NCBI RefSeq assembly: GCF_002575655.3 | Contig: NC_053041.3 | Span: 373,905,054-373,969,053 of the forward strand | From: Aegilops tauschii subsp. strangulata | Taxonomy: Eukaryota > Streptophyta > Magnoliopsida > Poales > Poaceae | Direction: 5' to 3' | Length of the DNA stretch: 64,000 bases | In this document: piece after piece, positions 11,746 to 23,611 of the stretch | Numbering within the stretch: position 1 is the first letter of the stretch | How the letters are laid out: every line of letters begins with the position of its first letter | Translations under genes and position numbers: made by a program | The notes under the pieces: model-generated | Database searches by the model: none | The model's input: the letters and a program-made list of their open reading frames with translations, nothing else | Told to the model about the DNA's origin: nothing

Positions 11746-14700
11746 TGTAACACCCCGAATGTAACTTTCCATATTTGTAACTCCAACTCTTGCCATTTTC
11801 GGCTATGTGTTATGATATTCCCTCCGTGGTCGGGTTTTGTTTTTCATTTTGCATTTTGTTCATGTCATGCATCTCATATCATGTCATCATGTGCATCTCA
11901 TTTGCATACGTGTTCGTCTCATGCATCCGAGCATTTTCCCCGTTGTCCGTTTTGCAATCCGACACTCCCACATGCACCAGCGCACCCCTCTTGTCTCTTT
12001 TCATGAGCGGGTGTTAAACGTTCTCGGAATGGACCGATGTTTGCCAAGTGGCCTTGGTATACCACCGGTAGACCACCTGTCAAGTTTCATTCCATTTGGA
12101 GGTCGTTTGATGCTCCAACGGTTAACCGGGTAACCGCAAAGGCCTTTTGTGTGTTCCAGCCAAACACCCCCTCCAAACAGCCCAATAACCCCTCTAAGTC
12201 ACCTCCATGCTCTCGCTCGTTCGATCACGATCGTGTGGGTGAAAACCGCACTCCATTTGGAGTCTCCTAGCTCCCTCTACCTATAAATATACCCTCCCCG
12301 TCCAAAATCCCGGATGAAACCCTAGCAAATTCCCCTCTCCGCCGCCGGACACCTTCCCCGCCGCCGACGGACGTGTCCGCGCCGCCACCCGACGAATCCG
12401 GGGGCGACAAGTGGCCTCCGTGCCGCCCGTACGCCGCCGGCCCGCCAGGGCCCAGGCGGAGCCCTCCTGGCCCGAGCCGCCCCGAGCCAGCCCGCGCGCT
12501 TCCCCGCCGCCCGCGCCCTCCCGCGGCTCGGCCCCGCCGCCCGAGCGCCGCTCCGACCGCCGCCGCCCGCCGCCCGCCGATCGCCGCCCGCGTCACCCCG
12601 GACGCCGCCTCGTCGCCTCCCCCGCGCCTCCAAGCCAGATCCGGCCGGCCCCGACTCCGGCGACCGCTTCCCCGAGCCTCTCCATCTCTGGCCGCCGCCT
12701 CCTGTCCTTCTCCGGCGAACCTCGCCGTCCGCGCCGAGGAGACCTAGATCTGCAGGTTGACTTTCCCCTCGTTTTTCTGCAAGTCCCGAGGTTATCACAT
12801 TCTGGAGCCCTGTTCATTGCATCATAAATCTTTGCATACTGCTCCGTTTCGTGCGTGTAATATATCAAAATGTTCATCACGAGATTCTCTTCATTTTATT
12901 CCATTGTGCCATGCTTGTTTGAGTTGATCTTGATGCCCAAATCTCTAGTGCAAGAGTGCTATATGATGTTTACTGTTGTTACTTATCAGAACTTGATGTT
13001 TTGTTATTTTTGTTGCATTTGATGTGTGCATCTTATGGGCATGAGCTCTACAGGTGTTTTGATCTATGCCATGCCATCTTTATAGAGGTGTATGCCATGT
13101 ATTTTTTGTGATCTATGTGGTGACTAGCACAAGCATGCAAACTAGGCTTCGTGATGTTTCTGTTTTCAGGGACTTAGAATTTTGCTGCTGTTATTTTGTT
13201 GCCATGTATCCATGTGCATACAGTGAGATCCATGCTTCTTTTGGGCATGTTAAGTAAGGATGTTTTGTAGATATAATTGTGCTCTATCCACCTATGCTCC
13301 TGTTTGCAATTATGGAGTGCCCTAGCATGTCTTAATCTTGCTCTACTTTTGCTATAAAATATTCCTGGCAGATTGTTAACATGATATTCAATTTTGCCAA
13401 GGCTGTTGTAGTTGATCCGTACATGCTATGAACTTGCTCTTGCCATGGTTAACTTCATAAAGATGCCATCTTGCGGTAGGTATGCTTGGTTTGTCATGCA
13501 TTGCTTTGTGATGAGTGAATCAAGCTCAGCAAGATGCCCTCATAATTTCTGTTAATGCCATGCTCTGGTTTCTGCCAAGTCTGAAACCTGTTAACGAAAC
13601 TTGCCATGTTTACATGGGTGCCATCATATTTTCTGTGCCTTTTTGGCTCATGGGCAGCAAGGGACTTTTGTTCTATGCATGCAGTAGATTCATGCCATGC
13701 CTTGTTTTTCTATGTTAAGTTCCTGTAGCATGTTGATTGCTTGCTTTGAACATTGCTACCTGATGCTGTTTCAGCCATGTTCAGTATTTTCAGTAAGTCT
13801 GTGAAGCTGATATCTTTTGCACTTTTGCCATGCTTGTTTGAGCCTGTTAGTTTGTGGTCTAGCCGTAGCTCAGTGTTCATCTTTTGTCAAGCATCTCCTT
13901 TAGGTTACTGCCATATGCTTTGTTGCTATGTTGGGGTGCTGTAGCATAGTTACTTGATGTATTCTAAGTGCTATCATGCTGTTAATCGTAGAATCGTGTC
14001 ATTCTTGTTTTGCTTGCCATTTGCAAACCGTGCATCCGTTTGCGGCGATCTTTATATCGATTTTGACCAAAATCATCTTATCTTTCCAGTAGCATACTTG
14101 GTTTGCCAGTTTGCTGCCTTGTTCATGCTTTTTCTTCCAGAGCACGCATATGCATCGCATATCACATCTCGCATATCATGCTGTATTGCATCATGTTGCT
14201 TGTGCATTTCCCGTGATTGATTGTGGTTCCATTGCTTGTGTTCTTGCTATGGGTAGAGCCGGGAGACGAGTTCGTGAATGAGGAACCTGTTGAGTACGCT
14301 TACGAGGATCAAGCTTTCGACAACTCTAAGAACCTTGTAGGCAAGATGATCATACCCTCGAAATCACTTCTATCTTTGCTTTCCTAGTTGCTCATTCTTT
14401 TGCCATGCTGCGCTACCTAGCACTTGCTATATCATGCCTCCCATATTGCCATGTCAAGCCTCTAACCACCCTTTCCTAGCAAACCGTTGTTTGGCTAAGT
14501 TACCGCTTTTGCTCAGCCTTTCTTATAGCGTTGCTAGTTGCAGGTGAAGTTGAAGTTGGTTCCATGTTGGAACATGGATATTTTGGAATATCACAATATC
14601 TATTAGTTAATTAATGCATCTATATATTTGGTAAATGGTGGAAGGCTCGGCCTTATGCCTCGTGTTTTGTTCTACTCTTGCCGCCCTAGTTTCCATCATA

Positions 14701-15960
14701 CCGGTATTATGTTCCTTGAGTTTGCGTTCCTTACGCGGTTGGGTGATTTATGGGACCCCCTTGACAGTTCGCCTTGAATAAAACTCCTCCAGCAAGGCCC
14801 AAGCTTGGTTTTACCATTTGCCACCTAAGCCTTTTTCCCTTGCGTTTTCGCGAGCCCGAGGGTCATCTTTATTTTAACCCCCCCGGGACAGTGCTCCTTC
14901 GAGTGTTGGTCCGAACCGAGTAGACTGCGGGGCCACCTCGGGGAAACTTGAGGCCTGGTTTTACTCGTAGGATGTCTCATCCGTTGTGCCCTGAGAACGA
15001 GATATGTGCAGCTCCTATCGGGATTTGTCGGCACATCGGGCGGCTTTGCTGGTCTTGTTTTACCATTGTCGAAATGTCTTGTAAACCGGGATTCCGAGAC
15101 TGATCGGGTCTTCCCGGGAGAAGGTTTATCCTTCGTTGACCGTGAGAGCTTATAACAGGCTAAGTTGGGACACCCCTGCAGGGTATTATCTTTCGAAAGC
15201 CGTGCCCGCGGTTATGAGGCAGATGGGAATTTGTTAATGTCCGGTTGTAGAGAACTTGACACTTGGCTTAATTAAAATACATCAACCGTGTGTGTAACCG
15301 TGATGGTCTCTTTTCGGCGGAGTCCGGGAAGTGAACACGGTTTGAGTTATGCATGAACGTAAGTAGTTCAGGATCACTTCTTGATCATTTCTAGCTTCGC
15401 GACCGTTGCGTTGCTTCTCTTCTCTCTCTCTTTTGCATATGTTAGCCACCATATAAGCTTAGTGCTTGCTGCAACTCCACCTCATTACACCATCTTTTCC
15501 TATAAGCTTAAATAGTCTTGATCTCGCGGGTGTGAGATTGCTGAGTCCTCGTGACTCACAGATTCTACCAAAACAGTTGCAGGTGCTGACGATACCAGTG
15601 CAGATGATGCAACCGAGCTCAAGTGGGAGTTCGACGAGGAACGTGGTCGTTACTACGTTTCTTTTCCTGATGATCAGTAGTGGAGCCCAGTTGGGACGAT
15701 CGGGGATCTAGCATTTGGGGTTATCTTATTTTCATTTGGATTTGACCGTAGTCGCTCTATGCGTGGATTTTGGATGATGTATGAATTAATTTATGTATTG
15801 TGTGAAGTGGCGATTGTAAGCCAACTCCCGTTATCCCATTCTTATTCATTACATGGGATTGTGTGAAGATGACCCTTCTTGCGACAATACCTACAATGCG
15901 GTTATGCCTATAAGTGGTGCCTCGACACGTGGGAGATATAGCCGCATCGTGGGTGTTACA
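11746..15960 (+). repeat. 3' LTR of element B
   Basis: 4215 bp. It mirrors the 5' LTR, including the leader (to 12755) and the exon-like blocks at 14257-14340 and 15583-15680. Small indels distinguish the two, for example a shorter Arg/Pro-rich leader here. Confidence 0.93.
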
Positions 15961-15965
15961 GCCGA

Positions 15966-16516
15966 CCGGCCCATGATCCCACGCCGAAGGCTCTTCGCGT
16001 GAGTTCGTGATGTGGGCGGTGATGCCACATCGCACGTGGATCCGGTTCCCGTAGTTCTTCGCCAAGGAGATGCCGCCGAGGGGGGCACTCGAGCTCTGGC
16101 TGCAGCACGCCGGGTGCTACAGTCTAGCCACGGGGGCAGAAGTCGAGGTTGTCCCCCAAGGCAAGATCTTCATGACCCGAGGATGGGGCGAGGTCGCCCG
16201 TGCTTGCTGTGCGGAAGGGCCCCTCGCCATCCACTTCAAGTACAACAGTGTCTCCATGCTATTCTTCAAGGTCTTCGACGAGGAAGGCCACTGCCTGGAG
16301 TGCTGTCCTGGAGAAGGCCGCCAGGAGGACGCGGCAGCAGGCGTCGAGCCCGCCCCCGGTCCTGCCGACAACTTTTCCAGCAGTAGCGACGACTCATGGG
16401 AGTCCAGCGACTCTCCTGAGCCTAGCGAGTCCCCGGAGTCGAGCGACGACAGCTACGTGCCTCCGAGATCTTGCCGCGCCCGGAGCGCAGCAGTGGCAGC
16501 CGCTCGGCGTCGCTGA
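15966..16516 (+). pseudogene. Antisense gene of element D, 3' part: B3-like DNA-binding domain
   Basis: This is the continuation of the frame begun at 1822. From 16004 to about 16287 it has the layout of a plant B3 domain: EFVMW; RFP-x-FFAKEM (16043-16069); LELWLQHAG; a middle strand; then FMTRGWGEVAR, GPLAIHFKYNSVSMLFFKVFDEEG. B3 domains bind DNA in plant transcription factors (ARF, LAV, RAV and REM families). The C-terminal third is Ser/Asp/Glu/Pro-rich and ends in an Arg/Ala tail. Stops at 15974 (TGA) and 16052 (TAG) break it. The same layout in element F (35319-35605) argues that the domain is a genuine part of these elements. The match is by motif reading only. Confidence 0.65.
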
Positions 16517-16791
16517 TGACTTGGATGGGGTTGGCGTCGGCCTCTCGTGGCCCACTGTTGATGATGGCGTCGACGCCCGTAGTCAGGGCTCCTTAGGGTT
16601 TTCTTCTTTTGTTCCGTGCGAGGAATCGAGACGAACCCCGTGGGGGTGTGTAAAGAACCTGTAAAGCTTTTGCTTCACTGTTTATTATTCCTACTATAAG
16701 GTTGTGGTTGCGTATCTTGCTTCGGCATTGTTCCCCCTTTTCGTTCTCGCGGTAGCTTAGCGCTCTACGCTGGCAGGTCCCAGTCCCCAGG

Positions 16792-17275
16792 CAGGCTTCA
16801 GCCGTCGCTGGTATGCCAGGTCGTGATGCCGTGTCAAGGCCAGGAGGTGAGTGGCCCGAGGTCCGGTAAGAGCTCCTGAGGCGCAATGCTCAAGAGGTCC
16901 CCTTTGGCGTGCAAGTAGCTCCCTGGAGGCCGAAAAGGGAAGCAGCCCTGCCGGAGTGACTTTATGAGAGCGGAGGACTTCGGACGGAGAGATTTGCTTT
17001 ATTATGCATGGGTAACTTTTCTTTATGCAAGCCTGTGGCGATTCCTTGTGCAACGCCCGAATCACGCTTCAGTGGCGATGCTACTAGGTAAGGCCACGCC
17101 GGTCTCCCCTTTCCTCGCTCATATGAGTGCTCTACGTCCTCGGGTCCCGACCCTCGAGCGAGGCTCAGCCACCGCTGGTATGCCAGGTCGCGGTGCCGTG
17201 GTCAAGGCCAGGGGGTGAGGGCTGGAGAGTCAGTAAGAGCTCCCGAGGCGCGATGCTCGGGAGCCCCCCTTTAAC
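16792..17275. repeat. Pair of diverged direct repeats about 367 bp apart
   Basis: About 130 bases near 16792-16920 (GCTGGTATGCCAGGTCGTGA at 16807, then GTAAGAGCTCCTGAGGCGCA) recur near 17147-17275 (GCTGGTATGCCAGGTCGCGG at 17174, then GTAAGAGCTCCCGAGGCGCG). Confidence 0.7.
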
Positions 17276-17670
17276 GCGTAAGCGAATCGCGCGGAAAGGA
17301 GACGGCCGGCGGGGGCCACCCGTAGTTAAGCTTCGTAGGTTCCTGCGAGTTAGTCCAGGGGGAGAATATAACCCATAATCGCATGTGCTATCCTACCGCT
17401 AATCCTTCTGCAAGAGGATGAAGGCACTGAGGACCTGGTGAGGTGACGTGCGCGGGGCGGGCCGCGAGCCAGAGCTCGATCTCTCAGGTTTGTCAGCGTT
17501 GCAGGGACGAACCCGAGCACAAGCATCGTGCCAGCATGTGTAGCCCCCGTTGCGGGATGAGCAGGAGGCCGGCCAGCATCGCGGGAGGCCGCGAAGGGCA
17601 ACAGACAAGCAGGTAACCAGGCGATAATCATAAGTCAGCTTATGGGAGGAGGTAAAGCTAGTTTAAATAA

Positions 17671-17849
17671 ATGCAAGAACAACATACGCCGCATGGACAG
17701 ACCCACGCGGCCTGGGGATGATGCAGCCTGAGGGGCGCCCCCAGTAGAACAACTGGAAGATGCAAGAAAGATACAAGCCGCAGGGACAAGCCCATGCGGT
17801 CTGGGGATAATGCGGCCCGAGGGGCACCCCCAACAGGGTAAACTGGAAA
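17671..17849. repeat. Tandem repeat of two 89-bp units
   Basis: Unit 1 (17671-17759) and unit 2 (from 17760) both begin ATGCAAGAA and share GGGACA/TGGACA, CATGCGG/CACGCGG, CTGGGGAT, GGGGC and AACTGGAA blocks in the same order. Confidence 0.7.
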
Positions 17850-17990
17850 ATGTCACCTGGCACCGTTGCTGAAGGGATGTTGAAGTAGCTGAAGATGCGT
17901 GTTGAAGATGTTGCTCCTCACGAGCCGCCGGGGTCCTGAACCTCGGGAGGCTCTGGAAGTCCGGGGGGCTCGCGAAGAACCGTCGCCATA

Positions 17991-18840
17991 TCCGCCAGGA
18001 CCACGTGGTGCCTGGCCACCTGAGCCGCCATGATGCTTCGCAGGCGGCGCTGGAAGGTAACAGCCGCGTTCAACAGGCCAAAAGGCATGCGAACATAGCT
18101 GTGAGGTGGACCCTCACACTGACCAATGCGCGAAGGCCAGAAGCGCTCCTAGAATGTGGCCCTATTGAGCCCTGGGATGTTGACGCAGACGCGTAGCTCG
18201 TCGTCCTCGCCAGGATAAGGAGCTGCGCCAGGTGGCCGGCGGCGGTCGCCGCGCATGGCTCTTGCCTCTTGAAGCTCCTCGGTTGTCTTGGTGATGAACT
18301 CCTGAGCACCTGGCACCCCATGCCTTGTGCCCTCGTGAGGGAAGCGTGCAATGAAGCATGCCTCCAAGTGGTGCCCGAGAGCCTCCGTTGGGACGTTGGC
18401 TAAGTCAGAGGCCCTCCAAAAGAGAGCCCCCGAGCCTAGCCCGAGGAGGGCGCCGGGCACGCCTTCCTATGCGAGGGAGGGAGGCCCCCATCCATGGGCG
18501 CAGGTCCTGAGGTGGTGCGGCTGGAGACACCACTCTCCCGAGGCTCTTGGCGGAGCAGCTGCTTCTTCTTCTTGGGGATAGCCTCAAGAGGGTAGATGGC
18601 GCCTTCGTTGTCTGGGTCTTCAATCGCCGCAGCCTGGTAGGCGCGCTCGAGGGAGCCCACGGTGTCCTTATCCTTGCAAGTGATCGTGATGATGTCGCGG
18701 TTCCCTGGCATCTTGAGGACGTTGTAGCCATGGCGGGTCACCTCCATGAACTTGGCCAGGGCCGGATATCCAAGGATGGCGTTGTATGGGAGGCGGATGT
18801 GAGCGACGTCGAAGTCGATGAGCTCGGTGCGGTAGTTGTC
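17991..18840 (-). pseudogene. Element D protease end and deleted reverse transcriptase
   Basis: From 18840 leftwards the frame continues the D protease (DNYRTELIDFDVAHIRLPYNAILGYPALAKF), a typical end of the Gypsy protease region. Then comes a degraded linker, and near 18190-18000 short RT blocks: RVCVNIPGLNRA, ERFWPSRI and SYVRMPFGLLNAAVTFQRRL. The usual RT core with the YxDD catalytic box is absent, as are RNase H and integrase. The RT blocks lie closer together than in F, so internal deletions have joined them. D is therefore a deletion derivative or a non-autonomous form. Confidence 0.75.
18836..18840. repeat. Target-site duplication TTGTC of solo LTR C
   Basis: TTGTC precedes 18841 and is repeated at 20341-20345. 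Confidence 0.9.
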
Positions 18841-20340
18841 TGATGAACCACAAGTATAGGGGATCTATCATAGTCCTTTCGATAAGTAAGAGTGTCGAAC
18901 CCAACGAGGAGCTGAAGGAAATGATAAGCGGTTTTCAGCAAGGTATTCTCTGCAAGCACTGAAATTAGAGGTAACAGATAGTTTTGTGATAAGATAAATT
19001 GTATCGAGCAACGAGTAACAAAAGTAAATAAAGTGCAGCAAGGTGGCCCAATCCTTTTTGTAGCAAAGGACAAGCCTGGACAAACTCTTATATAGAGAAA
19101 AGCGCTCCCGAGGACACATGGGAATTATCGTCAAGCTAGTTTTTATCACGTTCATACGATTCGCGTTCGATACTTTGATAATTTGATATGTGGGTGGACC
19201 GGTGTTTGGGTGCTGTCCTTACTTGGACAAGCATCCCACTTATGATTAACCCCTATTGCAAGCATCCGCAACTACAAAGGAAGTATTAAGGTAAACCTAA
19301 CCATAGCATGAAACAAGTGGATCCAAATCAACCCCTTACGAAGCAACGCATATACTAGGGTTTAAGCTTCTGTCACTCTAGCAACCAATCATCTACTTAT
19401 TACTCCCCAATGCCTTCCTCTAGGCCCAAATAATGGTGAAGTGTCATGTAGTCGACGTTCACATAACACCACTAGAGGAGAGACAACATGCATCTCATCA
19501 AAATATCGAACGAATACCAAATTCACATGACTACTAATAGCCAGACTTCTCCCATGTCCTCAGGAACAAACGTAACTAATCACAAAGCATATTCATGTTC
19601 ATAATCAGAGGGGTATTAATATGCTTAAAGGATCTAAACATATGATCTTCCACCAAATAAACCAACTAGCATCAACTACAAGGAGTAATCAACACTACTA
19701 GCAACCTACAGGTACCAATCCCAGACTTAGAGACAAGAATTGGATACAAGAGATGAACTAGGGTTTGAGAGGAGATGGTGCTGGTGAAGATGTTGATGGA
19801 GATTGCCCCCCCTCCCGATGAGAGGAGCGTTAGTGATGACGATGACGATGATTTCCCCCTCCCGGTGGGAAGTGTCCCCGGCAGAACACCTCCGCCAGAG
19901 CCCTAGATTGGTTCCGCCTCGTGGCGGCGGAGTCTCGTCCCGAAAGCTTGCTTATGATTTTTCTTCGGATGAAAGACTTCATATAGCAGAAGATGGGCAC
20001 CAGATGGCCAACAGGGGGCCCACGAGGCAGGGGGCGCGCCCAAGGGGGTAGGGCGCGCCCCCCACCCTCGTGGCCAGGGTGTGGGCCCCCTCTGGTATTT
20101 CTTCCGCTTAGTATTTTTTATTATTTCCAAAAATAACTTTCGTGGAGTTTCAGGACTTTTGGAGTTGTGCAGAATAGGTCTCTAATATTTGCTCCTTTTC
20201 CAGCTGCCGGCATTCTCCCTCCTTATGTAAACCTTGTAAAATAAGAGAGAATAGGCATAAGTATTGTGACATAATGTGTAATAACAGCCCATAATGCAAT
20301 AAATATTGATATAAAAGCATGATGCAAAATGGACGTATCA
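18841..20340 (-). mobile_element. Solo LTR C (Athila-like family related to A)
   Basis: 1500 bp that starts TGATG and ends TATCA on the plus strand, with a perfect TSD and no internal region. On the minus strand it has a TATATAAG box near 19086-19093 and shares its end with the A LTRs (CTCGTTGGGTT.GACACTCTTACTTATCGAAAG and GATCCCCTATACTTGTGG, with a dot for the variable base). A GGCGCGCCC-containing inverted repeat near 20019-20074 also matches the A LTRs. It lies in the D protease and reflects LTR-LTR recombination that removed the rest of the element. Confidence 0.9.
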
Positions 20341-20647
20341 TTGTCGCACTGGCCGAAGCTGACAGGGAGGCGGATCTGCCCTATCGAGGTGGTGGAGCCG
20401 TCGGTCACTCGTGAGAAAGGCTTGGTGGGCTGCAACTGATCATATGGCACTTGGAGGCGGTCGAACATCTCGATGGAAAGAACATTGAGCCCCGCACCGC
20501 CATCGATGAGGGTCTTGGTGACAAGGACGTTGCTGATGACGGGCGAGCAAAGCATCAGGAGGGCACCGGCAGTTGCCACGCACTTGAGTTGGTCGGACGA
20601 GCTGAAGGTGATGGTGCACTTGGACCACCTGAGTAGACGCGTGGCCT
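20341..20647 (-). pseudogene. Element D aspartic protease segment
   Basis: The minus frame reads through VTKTLIDGGAGLNVLS (about 20515-20475), the protease active-site region with DGG in place of the usual DTG/DSG, and SFGQCDN at the C insertion. F has the equivalent LIDGGASLNLLS. Removing A and one target copy joins this frame directly to the gag frame ending at 49358, so gag and protease were one reading frame. Removing C joins it to 18840. Only the part next to A (20580-20647) lacks recognisable motifs. Confidence 0.8.
20643..20647. repeat. Target-site duplication GGCCT of composite element A (imperfect)
   Basis: GGCCT precedes 20648; AGCCT follows at 49358-49362. One of five bases differs. 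The D gag-protease frame is continuous across the join. Confidence 0.7.
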
Positions 20648-22152
20648 TGATACGTCTCTGTCGTATCTATAATTTTTTATTGTTCCATGCCAATATTATA
20701 CAACTTTCATATACTTTTGGCAACTTTATATACTATTTTTGGGACTAACATATTGATCCAGTGCCCAGTGCCAGTTCCTGTTTGTTGCATGTTTTTTGTT
20801 TCGCAGAAAATCCATATCAAACAGAGTCCAAACGGGATAAAAACTGACGGAGATTTTTTTTGGAATATATGTGATTTTTGGGAAGAAGAATCAACGCGAG
20901 ACGATGCCCGAGGGGGCCACGAGGCAGGGGGCGCGCCCCTGACCCTCGTGGCCACTCCGTAAGGTGGTTGGTGCCCTTCTTTCACCGCAAGAAAGCCAAT
21001 ATTCAGATAAAAATCGTGTCCAAATTTCAGCCCAATTGGAGTTACGGATCTCCGGGAATATAAGAAACAGTGAAAGGGCAGAAGCAGGGAACGCAGAAAC
21101 AGAGAGAGACAGATCCAATCTTGGAGGGGCTCTCGCCCCTCCCATGACATGGAAGCCAAGGACTAGAGGGAAATCCTTCTCCCATCTAGGGAGAAGGTCA
21201 AGGAAGAAGTAGAAGAAGGGGGGCCCTCTCCCCCTCTCTTCCGGTGGCGCCGGAACGCCGCCGGGGCCATCATCGTCACCGCAATCTACACCAACACCTC
21301 CGTCATCTTCACCAACATCTCCATCACCTTCCCCCATCTATCTACAACGGTCCACTCTCCCTCAACCCACTGCACCCTCTACTTGAACATGGTGCTTTAT
21401 GCTTCATATTATTATCCAATGATGTGTTGCCATCCTATGATGTCTGAGTAGATTTTCGTTGTCCTATCAGTAACTGGTGAATTGCTATGATTGGTTTAAT
21501 TTGCTTGTGGTTATAGTTCTGTACTTTGGTGCCCATCACATGAGCGCGCGCGTGGATCAGACCACAGGGTTAGTTGTATGTTAATAAGACTATGTATTGG
21601 AGGGCAAGAGTGACAAAAGCTTCAACCTAGCATAGAAATTGATGCATACGGGATTGAAGGGGGACCAATATATCTTAATTCTATGGTTGGGTTTTACCTT
21701 AATGAACGTTAGTAGTTGCAGATGCTTGCTAATAGTTCCAATCATAAGTGCATAGAATTCCAAGTCAGGGATGACATGCTAGCAGTGGCCTCTCCCACAT
21801 AAAACTTGCCATCGGTCTAGTAAAGTAGTCAATTGCTTAGGGACAATTTCGCAACTCCTACCACCACTTTTCCACACTCGCTATACTAACTTTATTGCTT
21901 ATTTATCTAAACAGCCCCTAGATTTTATTTACGTGCTCTTTATTATCTTGCAAACCTATCCAACAACACCTACAAAGTACTTCTAGTTTTATACTTGTTT
22001 TAGGTAAAGCGAACGTTAAGCGTGCATAGAGTTGTATCGGTGGTCGATAGAACTTGAGGGAATATTTGTTCTACCTTTAGCTCCTCGTTGGGTTAGACAC
22101 TCTTACTTATCGAAAGAGGCTACAATTGATCCCCTATACTTGTGGGTTATCA
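20648..22152 (+). repeat. A LTR 1
   Basis: 1505 bp, TGATACGTC...GGGTTATCA. A TATA-like GAATATAAGAAAC lies near 21055-21067. The hairpin arms GGCCACGAG (20915-20923) and CTCGTGGCC (20945-20953) lie closer together than in LTR 2, so about 20 bases are missing here. Confidence 0.9.
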
Positions 22153-22163
22153 AGACCTTTTTC

Positions 22164-22182
22164 TGGCGCCGTTGCCGGGGAG
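22164..22182 (+). other. PBS of A internal copy 1 (Athila type)
   Basis: TGGCGCCGTTGCCGGGGAG lies 11 bases after LTR 1. This matches the tRNA-Asp-type PBS known for Athila, BAGY-2 and relatives. Confidence 0.85.
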
Positions 22183-22271
22183 TTATAGCGTGGGGTGAAT
22201 ATTCTCGTGTGTGCTTGTTTGCTTTATCTCTAAGTAGTTTTTATTTGTGCTCTTGTTTTCTATCTTTAGTT

Positions 22272-23611
22272 ACGGGTAGGAAACGCAAAATACCAAAAAA
22301 ATTAGTGGTACCTACTGAACCAATGGTTGAAGAATCACTCAAAATCTATCACACTCCTGAAGCTTTTTACTTGGATCATCTTCGATCCCTATGTGCTCGT
22401 GCTGAAACCCCAACTAGCTTAGTTGAGGGCAGTTCTTTAGATGAGCATGCTTGTTATGTGCGACATCGCTTATCTCAAAATAGGAAACTTTTACTGGATC
22501 AAATTCTTCGTTTGCAATGCTATGCTTGGAATTTATGTGAAATATATGATGTTACTTGTTGTTCTAAAAACCCAAAGAAACACCTTACCTACCAATGTGA
22601 GTTTAGTGATAATGGAATCGTATCTTCGTATGCTAAGGGTGTTTATAATTACTATGATGTTCAACAAATTGAAGAATTTGTTGCTTTTAAGGGTGCTTAT
22701 GAAATTGCTTCTTTGATTGGAAAGTATGATGCTACTCTTTAAAAATCTGAAAATTTTGCCATAATTAAATATTGTTATGATATTTATGCTTCTAATGCCT
22801 ATGTTAAACCATATATTGAGGACTCCTCCGCTGTCCAAGAAGAGACTAATATTTTGCAGGAGTCTATGGAAGAAGGAATTGATGAAACTGTGGGCTCATT
22901 AGATGAAAAAGATGATGAGGAGAGCGAAGAACAAAAGGAGGAAGAGCAGATTAGCTACCCGTGCCCACCTTCTAATGAGAGTGACTCTTCAAATCATACA
23001 TTGTTTAATTTCCCTTCGTGCTTACCGAAAGATGATGCTATGATGATTGTTATGATCCCGTTGATTCTTTTGAAATGTCCCTTTTTGATGATGCTTGCTA
23101 TGCTTGTGGCCAAGATGCCAATATGAACTATGCTTATGGAGATGAACTTGCTATAGTTCCTTATGTTAAACATGAAATTGTTGCTATTGCACCCACGCAT
23201 GCTAGTCCTATTATCTTTTTGAATTCTCCCGACTACACTATATCGGAGAAGTTTGCCCTTTTTAAGGATTATATTGATGGGTTGTGTTTTAGTACTCCAC
23301 ATGATGATTTTGATAGATATAATATGAATGTGCTTGTTGCTCCTACTTGCAATTATTATGAGAGAGGAACTACATGTCCGCCTCTCCATGTTTCCAATAT
23401 GATAAAATTGCAAGAAACTGTTTATACTATGCATTGGCCCTTACTATGTGTGCATGAATTGTTATTTTATGACATGTCGATGCATAGGAAGAGAGTTAGA
23501 CTTCGTTGTTGTATGATATATGTTACTTTGTGCTCACTACTAAATCAAAAATCATTGTTAATTAAAATTGGCATTGATATACCTTGGGATCCGGGTGGAT
23601 CCATTACTTGA
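22272..23611 (+). pseudogene. Unknown gene of A, internal copy 1
   Basis: Frame begins with ACG where copy 2 has ATG (28131). It encodes a basic start (GRKRKIPKK), then a region rich in Cys, Tyr and Asp, an acidic Glu/Asp run near 22898-22950 and a Cys/Tyr-rich end (LFDDACYACGQ near 23078). Breaks: lost ATG, TAA at 22740-22742 (TAC in copy 2), and a 1-bp deletion near 23036. It stays open to 23611. It stands where gag would be, but I see no CCHC knuckle or gag motif. I do not recognise a function. Confidence 0.6.

Larger units (their letters stand above)
2084..15960 (+). mobile_element. Element B: chromodomain Gypsy (Del/Tekay-like) retrotransposon
   Basis: A 13.9-kb element with 4.25-kb and 4.2-kb LTRs (TGTAACACCC...GGGTGTTACA), a perfect TSD, a PBS for initiator tRNA-Met next to the left LTR, and gag-pol on the plus strand in the order gag, protease, RT, RNase H, integrase, chromodomain. 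Gypsy order plus a C-terminal chromodomain defines chromoviruses, and very long LTRs are typical of their Del/Tekay branch. Nonsense codons and one frameshift make it inactive. It sits in the antisense gene of D. Confidence 0.93.
16517..17990 (-). other. Element D region between RT remnant and antisense gene
   Basis: No coding region is supported. It contains two sets of direct repeats (16792-17275 and 17671-17849). This is the zone between pol and the 3' LTR, where Tat-lineage elements often carry tandem repeats. Confidence 0.6.
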
